Shown here one piece after another: positions 7,151 through 14,212 of a DNA stretch of 14,948 nt; positions within the stretch are counted from its first letter, which is position 1, and every line of letters begins with the position of its first letter. The notes beneath the pieces were generated by a model. The model did not search any database, was not told the origin of the DNA, and saw nothing but the letters and a program-made list of their open reading frames with translations. This stretch comes from a bacterium (GTDB taxonomy: Bacteria > Patescibacteriota > Minisyncoccia > Phycocordibacterales > SBAW01), in assembly GCA_021813335.1 (NCBI GenBank), contig JAKALC010000007.1:1-14948 (forward strand), written 5' to 3'. A program made the translations under genes and the position numbers.

Positions 7151-7156
7151 TACAAT
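7151..7156 (+). promoter_or_regulatory. Candidate -10 upstream of the LOG-like gene
   Basis: TACAAT (5 of 6 matches to TATAAT) lies 12 nt after the permease stop and 54 nt before the ATG at 7211. The leader would be about 48 nt, unlike the leaderless arrangement seen elsewhere. No clear -35 is visible. Confidence 0.3.
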
Positions 7157-7210
7157 GAAGAGGATTCTCGCCCGATTTTATCAACGCTTTAGATAACCAC
7201 CCCCATCGCT

Positions 7211-7768
7211 ATGGCCCCCGCTCCGAAACTGCAGATATGCATCGCCGGTTCCGCCGCCGACCAACACTACGGACCCGAGCTTGAAGCGCTCGCGAGCGAG
7301 GTGGGGCGCCTCGTCGGCGAGTCGGGCAATATCCTCGTCTTCGGCGCCAACGTCGACACCGACACTCTGGGGACGGTCGCCGCCCGCGCGGCGCGCCGCG
7401 CGGGCGGACTCGCCGTCGGCATCACCTACGGCACGGATAAAAATATCGTCTTCCGCGAGGACAGCACCGATGTCCTCGTCGCGACCGGCAGCGAGCGCGG
7501 CGGGGGACGGGAATTCGTTCTCATCCACTCCTGCGATGCCGTCATTATGATTGCGGGAGGCGCGGGGACGCTTACCGAAGCGGCGATCGCGTACCAGGAA
7601 TACGTCCCCATCGTGGCCCTCGCGGGTTCGGGAGGATGGGCCGACAAGCTCGCCGGAACCTTCTTCGACGCCCGCGAACGGGTTCCCGTTCTTTCGGCGC
7701 GGACGCCGGAAGAAGCGGTTGAGATCGCCCTTCGCGAAGGCGCCAAGCCGAAGATCCGCGTCGTCTAG
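7211..7768 (+). CDS. LOG/TIGR00725-like Rossmann-fold nucleotide-binding protein
   Basis: This 185-aa protein has the Rossmann-like fold of the SLOG superfamily. It opens with a beta strand and loop, LQICIAGSAADQ, then an ILVFGANVDTDTLGTVAARAA block that corresponds to the GG..GIM nucleotide-binding region of TIGR00725 proteins. The conserved GGAGTLTEAAIA at 116-127 is the counterpart of the PGGxGTxxE motif. Lysine-decarboxylase-like LOG enzymes hydrolyse nucleoside 5'-monophosphates, but the Pro and the surrounding catalytic pattern are not clearly kept here. A ligand-binding or general nucleotide-handling role is therefore as likely as phosphoribohydrolase activity. The ATG lies in a CTATGG context with no Shine-Dalgarno. 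It precedes polX by 17 nt and may be cotranscribed with it. Confidence 0.8.
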   Translation: MAPAPKLQICIAGSAADQHYGPELEALASEVGRLVGESGNILVFGANVDTDTLGTVAARAARRAGGLAVGITYGTDKNIVFREDSTDVLVATGSERGGGREFVLIHSCDAVIMIAGGAGTLTEAAIAYQEYVPIVALAGSGGWADKLAGTFFDARERVPVLSARTPEEAVEIALREGAKPKIRVV

Positions 7769-7785
7769 GGCGCGGCCGCCCGCCT

Positions 7786-9528
7786 ATGCGGTACCATCAC
7801 TATTCGAACAAGGAGCTCGCGGACATCCTCCGCGAGATGGCCGCGTTCTATGAGATGGAGGGCGTCGCCTTCAAGCCGCGCGCCTATGAGCGCGCGGCGG
7901 ACAGCATCGAGTCGCTCGGCAACGATGTGTACGACGAGTATCTCGAAGGCGGCGAAAAGAAGCTCGACGAGATCCCCGGCATAGGCTCCGGCATCGCCGA
8001 GCATCTCAAGGAGCTCTTCGTCCGCGGGAGCTTCAGGGAGTATGACGCGTTCCGCAAAAAAATACCGGTCAAGGTGCTCGAGCTTACGGGCGTCGAAGGC
8101 GTCGGCCCCAAGACCGTCAAGGCCCTGTGGGAGAAGCTCAAGGTCAAGGACGTGGATGATCTCGAGCGGGCGCTCGTCCGGCACCGCGTGGCCGCGCTCG
8201 AAGGGTTCGGCCCCCGCTCGGAAGAAAAAATGAAGAAGGGGATAGAGCTCTATCGCCAGTCGAATAAGCGCTTCGTACTTGGTTTCATCTTGCCTACGGT
8301 CAGTAAGCTTGAAGAGAATATCAAACGGATCCCCACCGTCTCTTCAGTCGCGGTCGCCGGCTCCGTGCGGCGCCTCAAGGAGACCGTGGGCGACGTCGAC
8401 ATCCTCGTCGCCGCGTCGGGACCGGAGCGGGTGATGAAAGAGATAACCGCCCTGCCGAGCGTCTCCTTCGTGTACGCCGAAGGCCCGACGAAGACTAACC
8501 TCCGCCTCGCCTCCGGCATCGACGTCGATATCCGCATCGTTCCCGAAGCGTCGTGGGGCGCGGCGCTCAACTACTTCACCGGCTCGAAGCCGCACAATAT
8601 CGAGCTGCGCACGCTCGCGCTCAAGCAGGGCTGGAAACTCAGCGAGTACGGCCTCTTCCGCGGCGAAAAGATGATCGCCGGAAAGACCGAAGGCGAGCTC
8701 TACCGCGCGCTCGGTCTGCGCTATATCGAACCCGAACTGCGCGAGATGACGGGCGAGATAGAGGCGGCGCGCGAGGGGAGGCTGCCCGCGCTCGTCGGGT
8801 ATGGCGATCTCAAGGGAGACCTCCACTCTCACACCGATCGCACCGACGGGACGGCCTCGATCGAAGCGATGGCCGATGCCGCCGAAGCGGCGGGGCTCGA
8901 GTACCTCGCGATCACCGACCACACGAAGGCGCTTCCTATGGCTTCCGGTATGAACGAGACGGAACTTCTCAAGCATCGCGCTCGGATCGCCGAGGCGCAG
9001 GAGAAGCGGGCAGCGGCGGGCAAAAAGTTGCGCCTCTTTTCGGGCGTTGAGGCGAACATTATGAAGGACGGCTCGCTCGACATCGACGACGCGGCGCTCG
9101 CCCGGCTCGATATCGTCGGTGCCGCCGTGCACAGCCATTTCGGGCTTCCCAAAAAGGAGCAGACAGCGCGCGTCGTCCGCGCGATGGAGAATCCGAACGT
9201 CGACATCATTTTTCATCTCACGGGACGGCTCCTCGGCCGGCGCGCGCCGATCGAGCTCGATGAGGACGCCGTCATCGCCGCGGCGAAGCGCACGGGGACG
9301 ATCCTCGAGATCGACGCTTTTCCGGAGCGGCTCGACATCGGGAGCGAACTCATACGGAAGTGCGTCAGGGCGGGCGTTCCTATGGTCGTCGACTCCGACG
9401 CGCATTCCGTCGACCACTTCGCGGCACTCCGGCTCGGTCTGGGACAGGCCCGCCGCGGCTGGGCGGAGAAAAAGGACATCCTCAACACTCTCCCGTGCGC
9501 GGAGTTCCTGCGCCGCTTGAAACGCTAG
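7786..9528 (+). CDS. polX: DNA polymerase/3'-5' exonuclease PolX
   Basis: This 580-aa protein matches the bacterial family X polymerase (about 570 aa) from end to end. An N-terminal 8-kDa-like domain (SNKELADILREMAAFYEMEG) is followed by helix-hairpin-helix motifs IPGIGSGIAEHL at 63-74 and VEGVGPKTVKALW at 103-115. The nucleotidyltransferase palm has GSVRR at 192-196 and acidic residues Asp203, Asp205 and Asp248 for metal binding. The C-terminal PHP domain holds DLHSHTDRTDG (345-355), TDHT (377-380), Glu422, VHSHF (448-452), His477 and DSDAH (536-540), so the 3'-5' exonuclease and AP-endonuclease-type site looks intact. One deviation is HLTGR at 477-481, where HPTGR is usual. The expected role is gap filling in base excision repair. 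Confidence 0.95.
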   Translation: MRYHHYSNKELADILREMAAFYEMEGVAFKPRAYERAADSIESLGNDVYDEYLEGGEKKLDEIPGIGSGIAEHLKELFVRGSFREYDAFRKKIPVKVLELTGVEGVGPKTVKALWEKLKVKDVDDLERALVRHRVAALEGFGPRSEEKMKKGIELYRQSNKRFVLGFILPTVSKLEENIKRIPTVSSVAVAGSVRRLKETVGDVDILVAASGPERVMKEITALPSVSFVYAEGPTKTNLRLASGIDVDIRIVPEASWGAALNYFTGSKPHNIELRTLALKQGWKLSEYGLFRGEKMIAGKTEGELYRALGLRYIEPELREMTGEIEAAREGRLPALVGYGDLKGDLHSHTDRTDGTASIEAMADAAEAAGLEYLAITDHTKALPMASGMNETELLKHRARIAEAQEKRAAAGKKLRLFSGVEANIMKDGSLDIDDAALARLDIVGAAVHSHFGLPKKEQTARVVRAMENPNVDIIFHLTGRLLGRRAPIELDEDAVIAAAKRTGTILEIDAFPERLDIGSELIRKCVRAGVPMVVDSDAHSVDHFAALRLGLGQARRGWAEKKDILNTLPCAEFLRRLKR

Positions 9529-9545
9529 CGGGTAGCCGTTAGGAT
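9517..9545 (+). promoter_or_regulatory. Candidate promoter for the CDP-alcohol phosphatidyltransferase gene
   Basis: TTGAAA (9517-9522) lies 17 bp from TAGGAT (9540-9545), which ends 7 nt before the ATG at 9553, another leaderless spacing. The -35 overlaps the end of polX. An alternative -10, GATACT, lies at 9543-9548. Confidence 0.4.
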
Positions 9546-9552
9546 ACTTCGT

Positions 9553-10143
9553 ATGGCCACTCTCCCGGCGAACGAACACCCGCGCGTTCTTCTGACCGAT
9601 CGCATCCTCGATCGGCTCATCCTCCGCTTCTTCCCCGATTCCGTGACGCCGAATCGCATCACGGCGTTCCGTTTCGTGTCGGTGCCCGTCGTCGTGTATC
9701 TTCTTCTCGTCCATTCGTACGCCTGGGGGGCCGCGCTCTTCGCCGTCTCAGCGTTTTCCGACGCACTCGACGGCGCGCGGGCGCGCACGCGCAACCAGGT
9801 GACCGAATGGGGGAAGGTCGCGGATCCCTTTGCCGACAAGCTGCTCGTAGGCGCCGCCGCCATCATCATCGTGGCGCGCTACATCGGCGTCTGGATCGCG
9901 GCGGTCGTCGTGTGCGTCGAAGTGCTCATCGGCGGACGGGCGCTCTACCTTCTGTCGCAGGGGAAGAGCCTCGAAGCGAAGCGCGACGGGAAGATAAAGA
10001 TGATCCTGCAATCCCTCTCGCTTATGACCCTCTTCGCGTATCTCTTGACCGGCACCCCGGCGCTTCTCACCGCCGCGACGTATATGCTCGGCGCCTCGGT
10101 CGTCTTCGCGCTCCTCAGCCTCACGGTCTACGCGTCGATATAA
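9553..10143 (+). CDS. CDP-alcohol phosphatidyltransferase family protein (PgsA-like)
   Basis: This 196-aa integral membrane enzyme carries the complete family signature D-x2-D-G-x2-A-R-x8-G-x3-D-x3-D at residues 70-95 (Asp70, Asp73, Gly74, Ala77, Arg78, Gly87, Asp91, Asp95). The family joins a CDP-activated lipid to an alcohol, releasing CMP. An NxxT-like block, TPNRITAFR, stands at 32-40, as in phosphatidylglycerophosphate synthases. About five to six hydrophobic helices surround the site. The size and signature fit PgsA best, but the alcohol substrate (glycerol-3-phosphate, inositol phosphate or other) cannot be read from the motif. The stop TAA at 10141-10143 lies inside the -10-like TATAAT of the next gene. 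Confidence 0.88.
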   Translation: MATLPANEHPRVLLTDRILDRLILRFFPDSVTPNRITAFRFVSVPVVVYLLLVHSYAWGAALFAVSAFSDALDGARARTRNQVTEWGKVADPFADKLLVGAAAIIIVARYIGVWIAAVVVCVEVLIGGRALYLLSQGKSLEAKRDGKIKMILQSLSLMTLFAYLLTGTPALLTAATYMLGASVVFALLSLTVYASI

Positions 10144-10144
10144 T
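10139..10144 (+). promoter_or_regulatory. -10 element for the PEBP gene
   Basis: A perfect TATAAT overlaps the stop codon of the preceding gene and ends 14 nt before the ATG at 10159, giving a predicted leader of roughly 5-8 nt. No good -35 is seen at 16-18 bp. Confidence 0.45.
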
Positions 10145-10158
10145 CTTTCAAACGGCTT

Positions 10159-10623
10159 ATGCGCTTGACGAGCAGCGTCTTCGAAGAAAACGGACCCATC
10201 CCTCGCCGCTATACGTGCGACGGCGAGAACGTGAATCCGCCGCTCTCGTGGAGCGGCGCCCCCGCAGGGGCGAAATCGTTCGCGCTCGTTATGGACGACC
10301 CCGACATCCCGGACTTCGTGAAGGAGCGGCACGGCATCTCGGAGTTCGATCATTGGATCGTGTTCAATATTCCGCCGTCTTCCTCCGCGATCGGCGAGGG
10401 GGAAGCGCCTCCCGGAATCTCGGGACGCACTTCCGCGGGAGGGTCTTCATATATCGGCCCGTGCCCGCCCGACCGCGAGCATCGCTACGTCTTCCAGCTT
10501 TTCGCGCTCGACGACACCCTGCCGCTTTTCGAAGAAGCGGCGAAGGCGGACCTCTTCGCCGCGATGGAGGGGCACATCCTCGACCGCGCGACGCTCGTCG
10601 GCCGATATAAGCGCGCCGCGTGA
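10159..10623 (+). CDS. YbhB/YbcL-family PEBP-like protein
   Basis: This 154-aa soluble protein belongs to the phosphatidylethanolamine-binding/Raf-kinase-inhibitor-like family. Conserved ligand-pocket blocks are visible: YTCDGENVNPPLSW at 18-31, DDPD at 46-49, DHWIVFNIP at 64-72 and YIGPCPPDREHRYVFQLFALD at about 98-118, including the GPCPP and HRY signatures. The length matches the bacterial YbhB/YbcL type (150-180 aa). No signal peptide is seen, so it is probably cytoplasmic. Bacterial members have no settled function; binding of a small anionic ligand is the usual suggestion. It sits next to a phospholipid-synthesis gene, which may or may not be meaningful. Confidence 0.93.
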   Translation: MRLTSSVFEENGPIPRRYTCDGENVNPPLSWSGAPAGAKSFALVMDDPDIPDFVKERHGISEFDHWIVFNIPPSSSAIGEGEAPPGISGRTSAGGSSYIGPCPPDREHRYVFQLFALDDTLPLFEEAAKADLFAAMEGHILDRATLVGRYKRAA

Positions 10624-10653
10624 GCGGAACGTAAATGTGTATAAGGAAATCCC

Positions 10654-10669
10654 GCCCCGTTTTCGGGGC
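10654..10669 (+). terminator. Perfect hairpin between PEBP and PAS genes, directly abutting a -10 box
   Basis: GCCCCG (10654-10659), loop TTTT, CGGGGC (10664-10669): a 6-bp perfect stem 30 nt after the PEBP stop. The tail TATACTTTCT is moderately T-rich, so it could terminate the PEBP transcript. It also sits immediately upstream of TATACT, in the promoter spacer of the PAS gene, so a regulatory role is equally possible. Confidence 0.4.
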
Positions 10670-10675
10670 TATACT
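10670..10675 (+). promoter_or_regulatory. -10 element for the PAS gene (leaderless arrangement)
   Basis: TATACT ends 6 nt before the GTG at 10682. This spacing is the main reason for choosing that GTG over upstream in-frame alternatives, which would lie upstream of the predicted transcription start. Confidence 0.5.
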
Positions 10676-10681
10676 TTCTAT

Positions 10682-11305
10682 GTGGAGTCTTCATCCGCGA
10701 ATACTCTTGCGCGCCAGAACGGACCTCGCCTCCTCGATCTTCCGGACGTTGCCGCAAGCATCCTCGACAACAGTTTCGAGGGAGTGCTTATCGTCGATGA
10801 CACGAAAGAGCGCCTCATCCGGTACGTGAACGCCGCATGGGAAAAACATACCGGCTGGAGCGCTCGCGAGGTCGTCGGCATCAAGAGTCCGAACATCCTG
10901 AAGTCGGGGCAGCAGAACGCGGCGTTCTACGACTCGCTCTGGAAGACGCTGGCCGAAGGCAGGCTCTTCCACGCGGAGATCGTGAACCGGCGCAGGGACG
11001 AGAGCCTCTATGACGCCGAGATAAACATCTTCCCGCTGCGGGCCGGCGGCGAGACGCTCTACGTCGAGGTCAGCCGCGACGTCACCGCCGAGAAGGCGGC
11101 CCGCCGGCAGCTCGAGGAAGAGAAACAGCGCGAACAAAAACGGCTCGAAAGCCTCGTCGCTGAAAAGACCAGATCGCTGAACGAAAAAGTGGAAGAGCTC
11201 GAGAGGATAAACGGGGTCTTGGTCGGCCGCGAATTGAGGATGATCGAGCTTAAAAAAGAGAACGCCGGCCTGAAGGAGAAGGCGCGGCTTCCCGGCAGGG
11301 CGTGA
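10682..11305 (+). CDS. PAS-domain protein with C-terminal coiled coil and no kinase
   Basis: This 207-aa cytoplasmic protein has one PAS/PAC domain (about residues 22-135: ASILDNSFEGVLIVDD, YVNAAWEKHTGWSAREVVG, ending EVSRDVTAEKAA). A strongly charged coiled coil follows (about 136-200) and the protein then stops. The segment VGRELRMIELKKE at 181-193 resembles the linker often seen between PAS domains and a histidine-kinase core, yet no HisKA or ATPase domain follows and TGA ends the frame at 11303-11305. The GTG start at 10682 is inferred from promoter spacing; an upstream GTG at 10637 is in frame but would precede the predicted transcription start. The next gene, 58 nt on, is a full histidine kinase, so this protein may be a separate sensory partner. 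The ligand or cofactor is unknown. Confidence 0.8.
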   Translation: MESSSANTLARQNGPRLLDLPDVAASILDNSFEGVLIVDDTKERLIRYVNAAWEKHTGWSAREVVGIKSPNILKSGQQNAAFYDSLWKTLAEGRLFHAEIVNRRRDESLYDAEINIFPLRAGGETLYVEVSRDVTAEKAARRQLEEEKQREQKRLESLVAEKTRSLNEKVEELERINGVLVGRELRMIELKKENAGLKEKARLPGRA

Positions 11306-11363
11306 GCCCGGCGCATCCGCTTCGTATCCGCCAGCGACTCCCTCGAACCTTGAAGAGCCACGT

Positions 11364-13661
11364 ATGGAACATCGATCGTCGAGAATGAGATATTTCGTCC
11401 CGCTCCTCGTGCTCGGAGCGCTTCTCGCGGCGACCGGCGCCGTGCGGCTGTTCGTGGCGCACGACACCGCCGATCTCGTGAAGGCTCATTTCGACGAGCA
11501 GGCCGGAGCATCGGCCGATGCCATCAGGAATCTTCTCGGCTACTACCAAGACGAACTCCAGCAAGTGCAGACGCTGGCCGAGATAAATCCGCCCCAAAGC
11601 CGCGAGGAGTTCTCCTCGCTCTTCAAGGCCGTCCCGGGCTCGACCCAGTACCCAGGCGTCGCGGCGATCGTCCTCGCGCAGAAGGTTTCTCTCGGCGATC
11701 TCCCGGCGTTCGTCGCGAGGATGCGGAACGAATATCCCGACTTCGCGGTCTCGCCCTCGGGCGCTCGCCCCGAGTATTACATCCTCGTCTACAGCGAGCC
11801 CTACCAAGGCAACGAGCAGGTCATCGGCGTCGACATCGCCGCCCACGACGGACGCCGCATCGCCGCGATGAACGCCCGCGACAGCGGTTCGATCGCGGCG
11901 TCGACGCGAGTCGAACTGCTCACGGACGCTCCGGGCGAGCGCACCGGGATCGTACTCTTCGCCCCGCTTTATCGCACCGGTATGCCGCTTTCGACCGTCG
12001 CCGAACGGAGGCGGGCTGTCACGGGCACCATCAATATGGCGCTCTCGACGGATGTTCTCTTCCGCAGCGCTCTTGCCGCGAACTCGGCGATCGATCTCGA
12101 CGTCTACGACGGCACGACGACCGCGCGCAGCTCCCTTCTCTTCGACTACGATCACTCCGTACTGAACGGCAGCAGCACGCTTGCGATGAGCGCTCCCTCC
12201 CTGTCCGGCTCGCCGCTCCAGGAGACGCGGCAGCTCGCAGTCGGCGACCGAACCTGGACCGTCGTTTTCCGTGCGCTTCCGACGTTCGAGGGCAGCGTTC
12301 TTTCCGTCTACGGGCGGCTCGCTCCCTCGATCGTTCTCGCCCTCGGCACCGTCCTGAGTTTCCTCATATCGTTCCTCGTGTATGTCATTATGAGCGCGCG
12401 CGAGAGAGCTCTCGTCCTCGCGGACGAAGCGACGGCGAACTATCGGCGCTCGAACAAAGAGCTTGAACGGAAAACCGCCGAGCTGTCCGAAACGACGCGG
12501 CGCGTCCAGGAGCAGAACAAGGCGCTCACGGAGACGCGGACGGCCATCCTGAACGTCCTCGACGATCTCAATGCCGAGAAAGAAAGGACCGAAGAAGAGC
12601 GGGCGAAGGACGAAGCGATCCTCGAGAGCATCGGCGAAGGGCTCGTGGTCGTCGACACGCAAGGCACGATCATCGTGATGAACAATATGTTCGAGAAAAT
12701 GCTCGGCGTGCGCAAAGACACTATACTCGGAAAGTCGTATACGGCCGCTTTCATCTTGGCGGATGAACATGGCGTACCGCTCGCCGAAGAGAAGAGGCCG
12801 CTCTCGCGGATCCTGACGAGCGGCACCGCCGTGGCCGAAACGCTGCAGCTCATAAAGAACGACGGCTCTCTTCTGCCGGTCAGGATAACCGTGACACCGG
12901 TCTTCGCCGGCTCGAAGCTCATCGGCGGCGTCGACATCATCCACGATCTCTCGAAGGAGCGGGAGATAGAGCGATTGCGCGCCGATTTCCTCGCGCTTGC
13001 TTCGCACCAGCTCAGGACTCCGCTCTCCGGAACGAAATGGCTCATCGAGACGATGCTCGCCGGCGTCATCGGCACCTTCACAAAAAAACAAAAAGAATAT
13101 CTCCGGAACATCTACCTGACGAACGAGCGGATGATACGGCTCGTCTACGATATGCTCTCCGTCCTGCGGCTCGAAAGCAACGACGCGGCGGTCGAGACGA
13201 AGACGATATCCGCGCGCGAGCTCTTCGACGACATTCTCGTGACCTCCAGAACGGCGGCGCAAAGCAAGAAGATGCGCCTCCAGAGCTCGCTTTCCCAAGG
13301 AGAGGAAGTCAAGCTCACGACCGATCCCGTCATCCTGCGGTCGATACTCGAAAACTTCGTTTCGAACGCCATCAACTACTCGCCGGAGAGGAGCACGGCC
13401 GTTCTCGCCGCGCGCAGCGAGGGCAAGGATATCGTCTTCAGCGTCGCCGACACCGGCATCGGCATCCCGCCCGACGAACGCCGCAAGATCTTCGAACGAT
13501 TCTACCGCGCGTCGAATGCGCGGGCGCAGAAGCCCGACGGCACCGGGCTCGGCCTCTATATAGCCAAAGTCCTTTCCCAAAAAATAGGCGCAACCATAAC
13601 GTTCGATTCCGAACTTGGAAAGGGAACGACCTTTTACCTGCGTATCCCCAAGAGCCGGTAG
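11364..13661 (+). CDS. Sensor histidine kinase with extracellular CHASE domain and cytoplasmic PAS domain
   Basis: This 765-aa membrane kinase is complete. The first transmembrane helix is at about residues 10-31 and the second at about 321-344. The segment between them resembles a CHASE sensor (YPGVAAIVLAQKV near 96-108, a YSEPYQGN block and an IGVDIAA block near 153-160). A coiled coil (about 345-415) leads to a PAS domain (about 416-530). The HisKA box FLALASHQLRTPLSG has the phospho-acceptor His548. The ATPase domain has the N box ENFVSNAINY at 663-672, G1 DTGIG at 696-700, F box FERFYR at 710-715 and G2 GTGLGL at 726-731. The ATG at 11364 places the basic MEHRSSRMR before the first helix; a second ATG eight codons on is possible. 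The likely partner is the response regulator 94 nt downstream. Signals of CHASE domains are diverse small molecules, so the ligand cannot be named. Confidence 0.93.
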   Translation: MEHRSSRMRYFVPLLVLGALLAATGAVRLFVAHDTADLVKAHFDEQAGASADAIRNLLGYYQDELQQVQTLAEINPPQSREEFSSLFKAVPGSTQYPGVAAIVLAQKVSLGDLPAFVARMRNEYPDFAVSPSGARPEYYILVYSEPYQGNEQVIGVDIAAHDGRRIAAMNARDSGSIAASTRVELLTDAPGERTGIVLFAPLYRTGMPLSTVAERRRAVTGTINMALSTDVLFRSALAANSAIDLDVYDGTTTARSSLLFDYDHSVLNGSSTLAMSAPSLSGSPLQETRQLAVGDRTWTVVFRALPTFEGSVLSVYGRLAPSIVLALGTVLSFLISFLVYVIMSARERALVLADEATANYRRSNKELERKTAELSETTRRVQEQNKALTETRTAILNVLDDLNAEKERTEEERAKDEAILESIGEGLVVVDTQGTIIVMNNMFEKMLGVRKDTILGKSYTAAFILADEHGVPLAEEKRPLSRILTSGTAVAETLQLIKNDGSLLPVRITVTPVFAGSKLIGGVDIIHDLSKEREIERLRADFLALASHQLRTPLSGTKWLIETMLAGVIGTFTKKQKEYLRNIYLTNERMIRLVYDMLSVLRLESNDAAVETKTISARELFDDILVTSRTAAQSKKMRLQSSLSQGEEVKLTTDPVILRSILENFVSNAINYSPERSTAVLAARSEGKDIVFSVADTGIGIPPDERRKIFERFYRASNARAQKPDGTGLGLYIAKVLSQKIGATITFDSELGKGTTFYLRIPKSR

Positions 13662-13678
13662 CACGGCGCGCGCGCGGG

Positions 13679-13686
13679 TATATAGT
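13679..13686 (+). promoter_or_regulatory. Candidate -10 upstream of the response regulator
   Basis: TATATAGT contains TATAGT (13681-13686; 5 of 6 matches to the consensus). The ATG at 13756 lies 69 nt further on, giving a leader of about 60 nt that holds two short inverted repeats (GGGT/ACCC at 13694-13704, GTTAT/ATAAC at 13718-13731). The response regulator may thus be transcribed separately from the kinase. Confidence 0.4.
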
Positions 13687-13755
13687 AGAACGAGGGTTCG
13701 ACCCGACCAATGCAGGCGTTATCAGCATAACCTCCAGGAATACCGCGCACGCTCT

Positions 13756-14145
13756 ATGAACCACATTCTGATCGTCGAGGACGAAGACTTTTTGATACGC
13801 GTCCTGCAAGACAACTTAGCGACCGAATCCTTCACGACGGATGTCGCGCGCGACGGCTATGAGGCGATGGACAAGATACGGCGCGACCGTCCGGCGCTCG
13901 TGCTCCTCGACCTGCTCCTGCCGAAGAAAGACGGCTTCGAGGTTCTCGAAGAGATAAAAAAGAATCCCGACCTGAAGCTCATCCCGGTCATCGTCCTCTC
14001 GAACTTGGGCGGCGACGCCGATCTCAAACGGGCCCTGTCGCTCGGCGCCGATGACTACTTCGTGAAGTCCCAGCATCCCATCACCGAAGTGGTCGAGAAG
14101 GTCAAAGAATATATGGAAGGCGGAAAGGCTGTGAAGCCCCGCTGA
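13756..14145 (+). CDS. Single-domain response regulator (CheY-like receiver)
   Basis: This 129-aa protein is a receiver domain and little else. The acidic pocket ILIVEDED has Glu8/Asp9, the phospho-acceptor is Asp52 in LVLLDLLLP, the switch Ser82 lies in VLSNLG, and Lys104 in DDYFVKSQ completes the site. The canonical PKKDGFEVL loop follows the phosphorylation site. The C-terminal helix ends at about residue 121 and a short KAVKPR tail follows, so there is no DNA-binding or enzymatic output domain. It most likely takes phosphate from the upstream CHASE kinase and acts by protein-protein contact or as a relay to another phosphotransfer protein elsewhere in the genome. The ATG at 13756 directly precedes the first beta strand; the open frame upstream has no receiver-like content. 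Confidence 0.93.
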   Translation: MNHILIVEDEDFLIRVLQDNLATESFTTDVARDGYEAMDKIRRDRPALVLLDLLLPKKDGFEVLEEIKKNPDLKLIPVIVLSNLGGDADLKRALSLGADDYFVKSQHPITEVVEKVKEYMEGGKAVKPR

Positions 14146-14159
14146 GCCGCGCTCGTTTT
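14144..14159 (+). terminator. Weak candidate terminator after the response regulator
   Basis: GAGC (14144-14147), loop CGC, GCTC (14151-14154), followed by GTTTT. The stem is only 4 bp and overlaps the stop codon, so this is a marginal call supported mainly by position. Confidence 0.25.
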
Positions 14160-14200
14160 CCCCCTACTACGCAATTCCTGCGATCGGAGCTGGTGCGAAC

Positions 14201-14206
14201 TATAGA
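14201..14206 (+). promoter_or_regulatory. -10 element for the surface-protein gene (leaderless arrangement)
   Basis: TATAGA (4 of 6 matches) ends 6 nt before the ATG at 14213, repeating the spacing seen at four other genes in the window. No convincing -35 is visible. Confidence 0.4.
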
Positions 14207-14212
14207 TGCAGT

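Noticed and set aside
7155..7196. Tiny frame MKRILARFYQRFR in front of the LOG-like gene, a possible leader peptide.
   Set aside because: Its ATG overlaps the only candidate -10 box, so it would precede the transcript start. There is no Shine-Dalgarno and no attenuator-like structure.
10635..10681. Earlier starts for the PAS protein (in-frame GTG 10637) and an ATG at 10635 or 10680.
   Set aside because: The ATGs are in other frames. GTG 10637 lies upstream of the predicted transcription start and would put the hairpin in the coding region.
11250..13664. An 804-codon open frame on the minus strand opposite the histidine kinase, and similar long minus-strand frames opposite the membrane fusion protein, S41 and PolX genes.
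   Set aside because: They are mirror frames of GC-rich genes with strong third-position bias. Their translations are Arg/Glu/Asp-rich low-complexity sequence without motifs, while the + strand frames have full family signatures.
13688..13712. GGGTTCGACCC resembles a tRNA T-arm.
   Set aside because: The flanking bases do not form a 5-bp T-stem, and no acceptor, D or anticodon arm fits upstream.
13615..13755. N-terminal extension of the response regulator overlapping the kinase end.
   Set aside because: The extension is Arg-rich without structure, and the receiver fold starts precisely at MNHILIVEDE.
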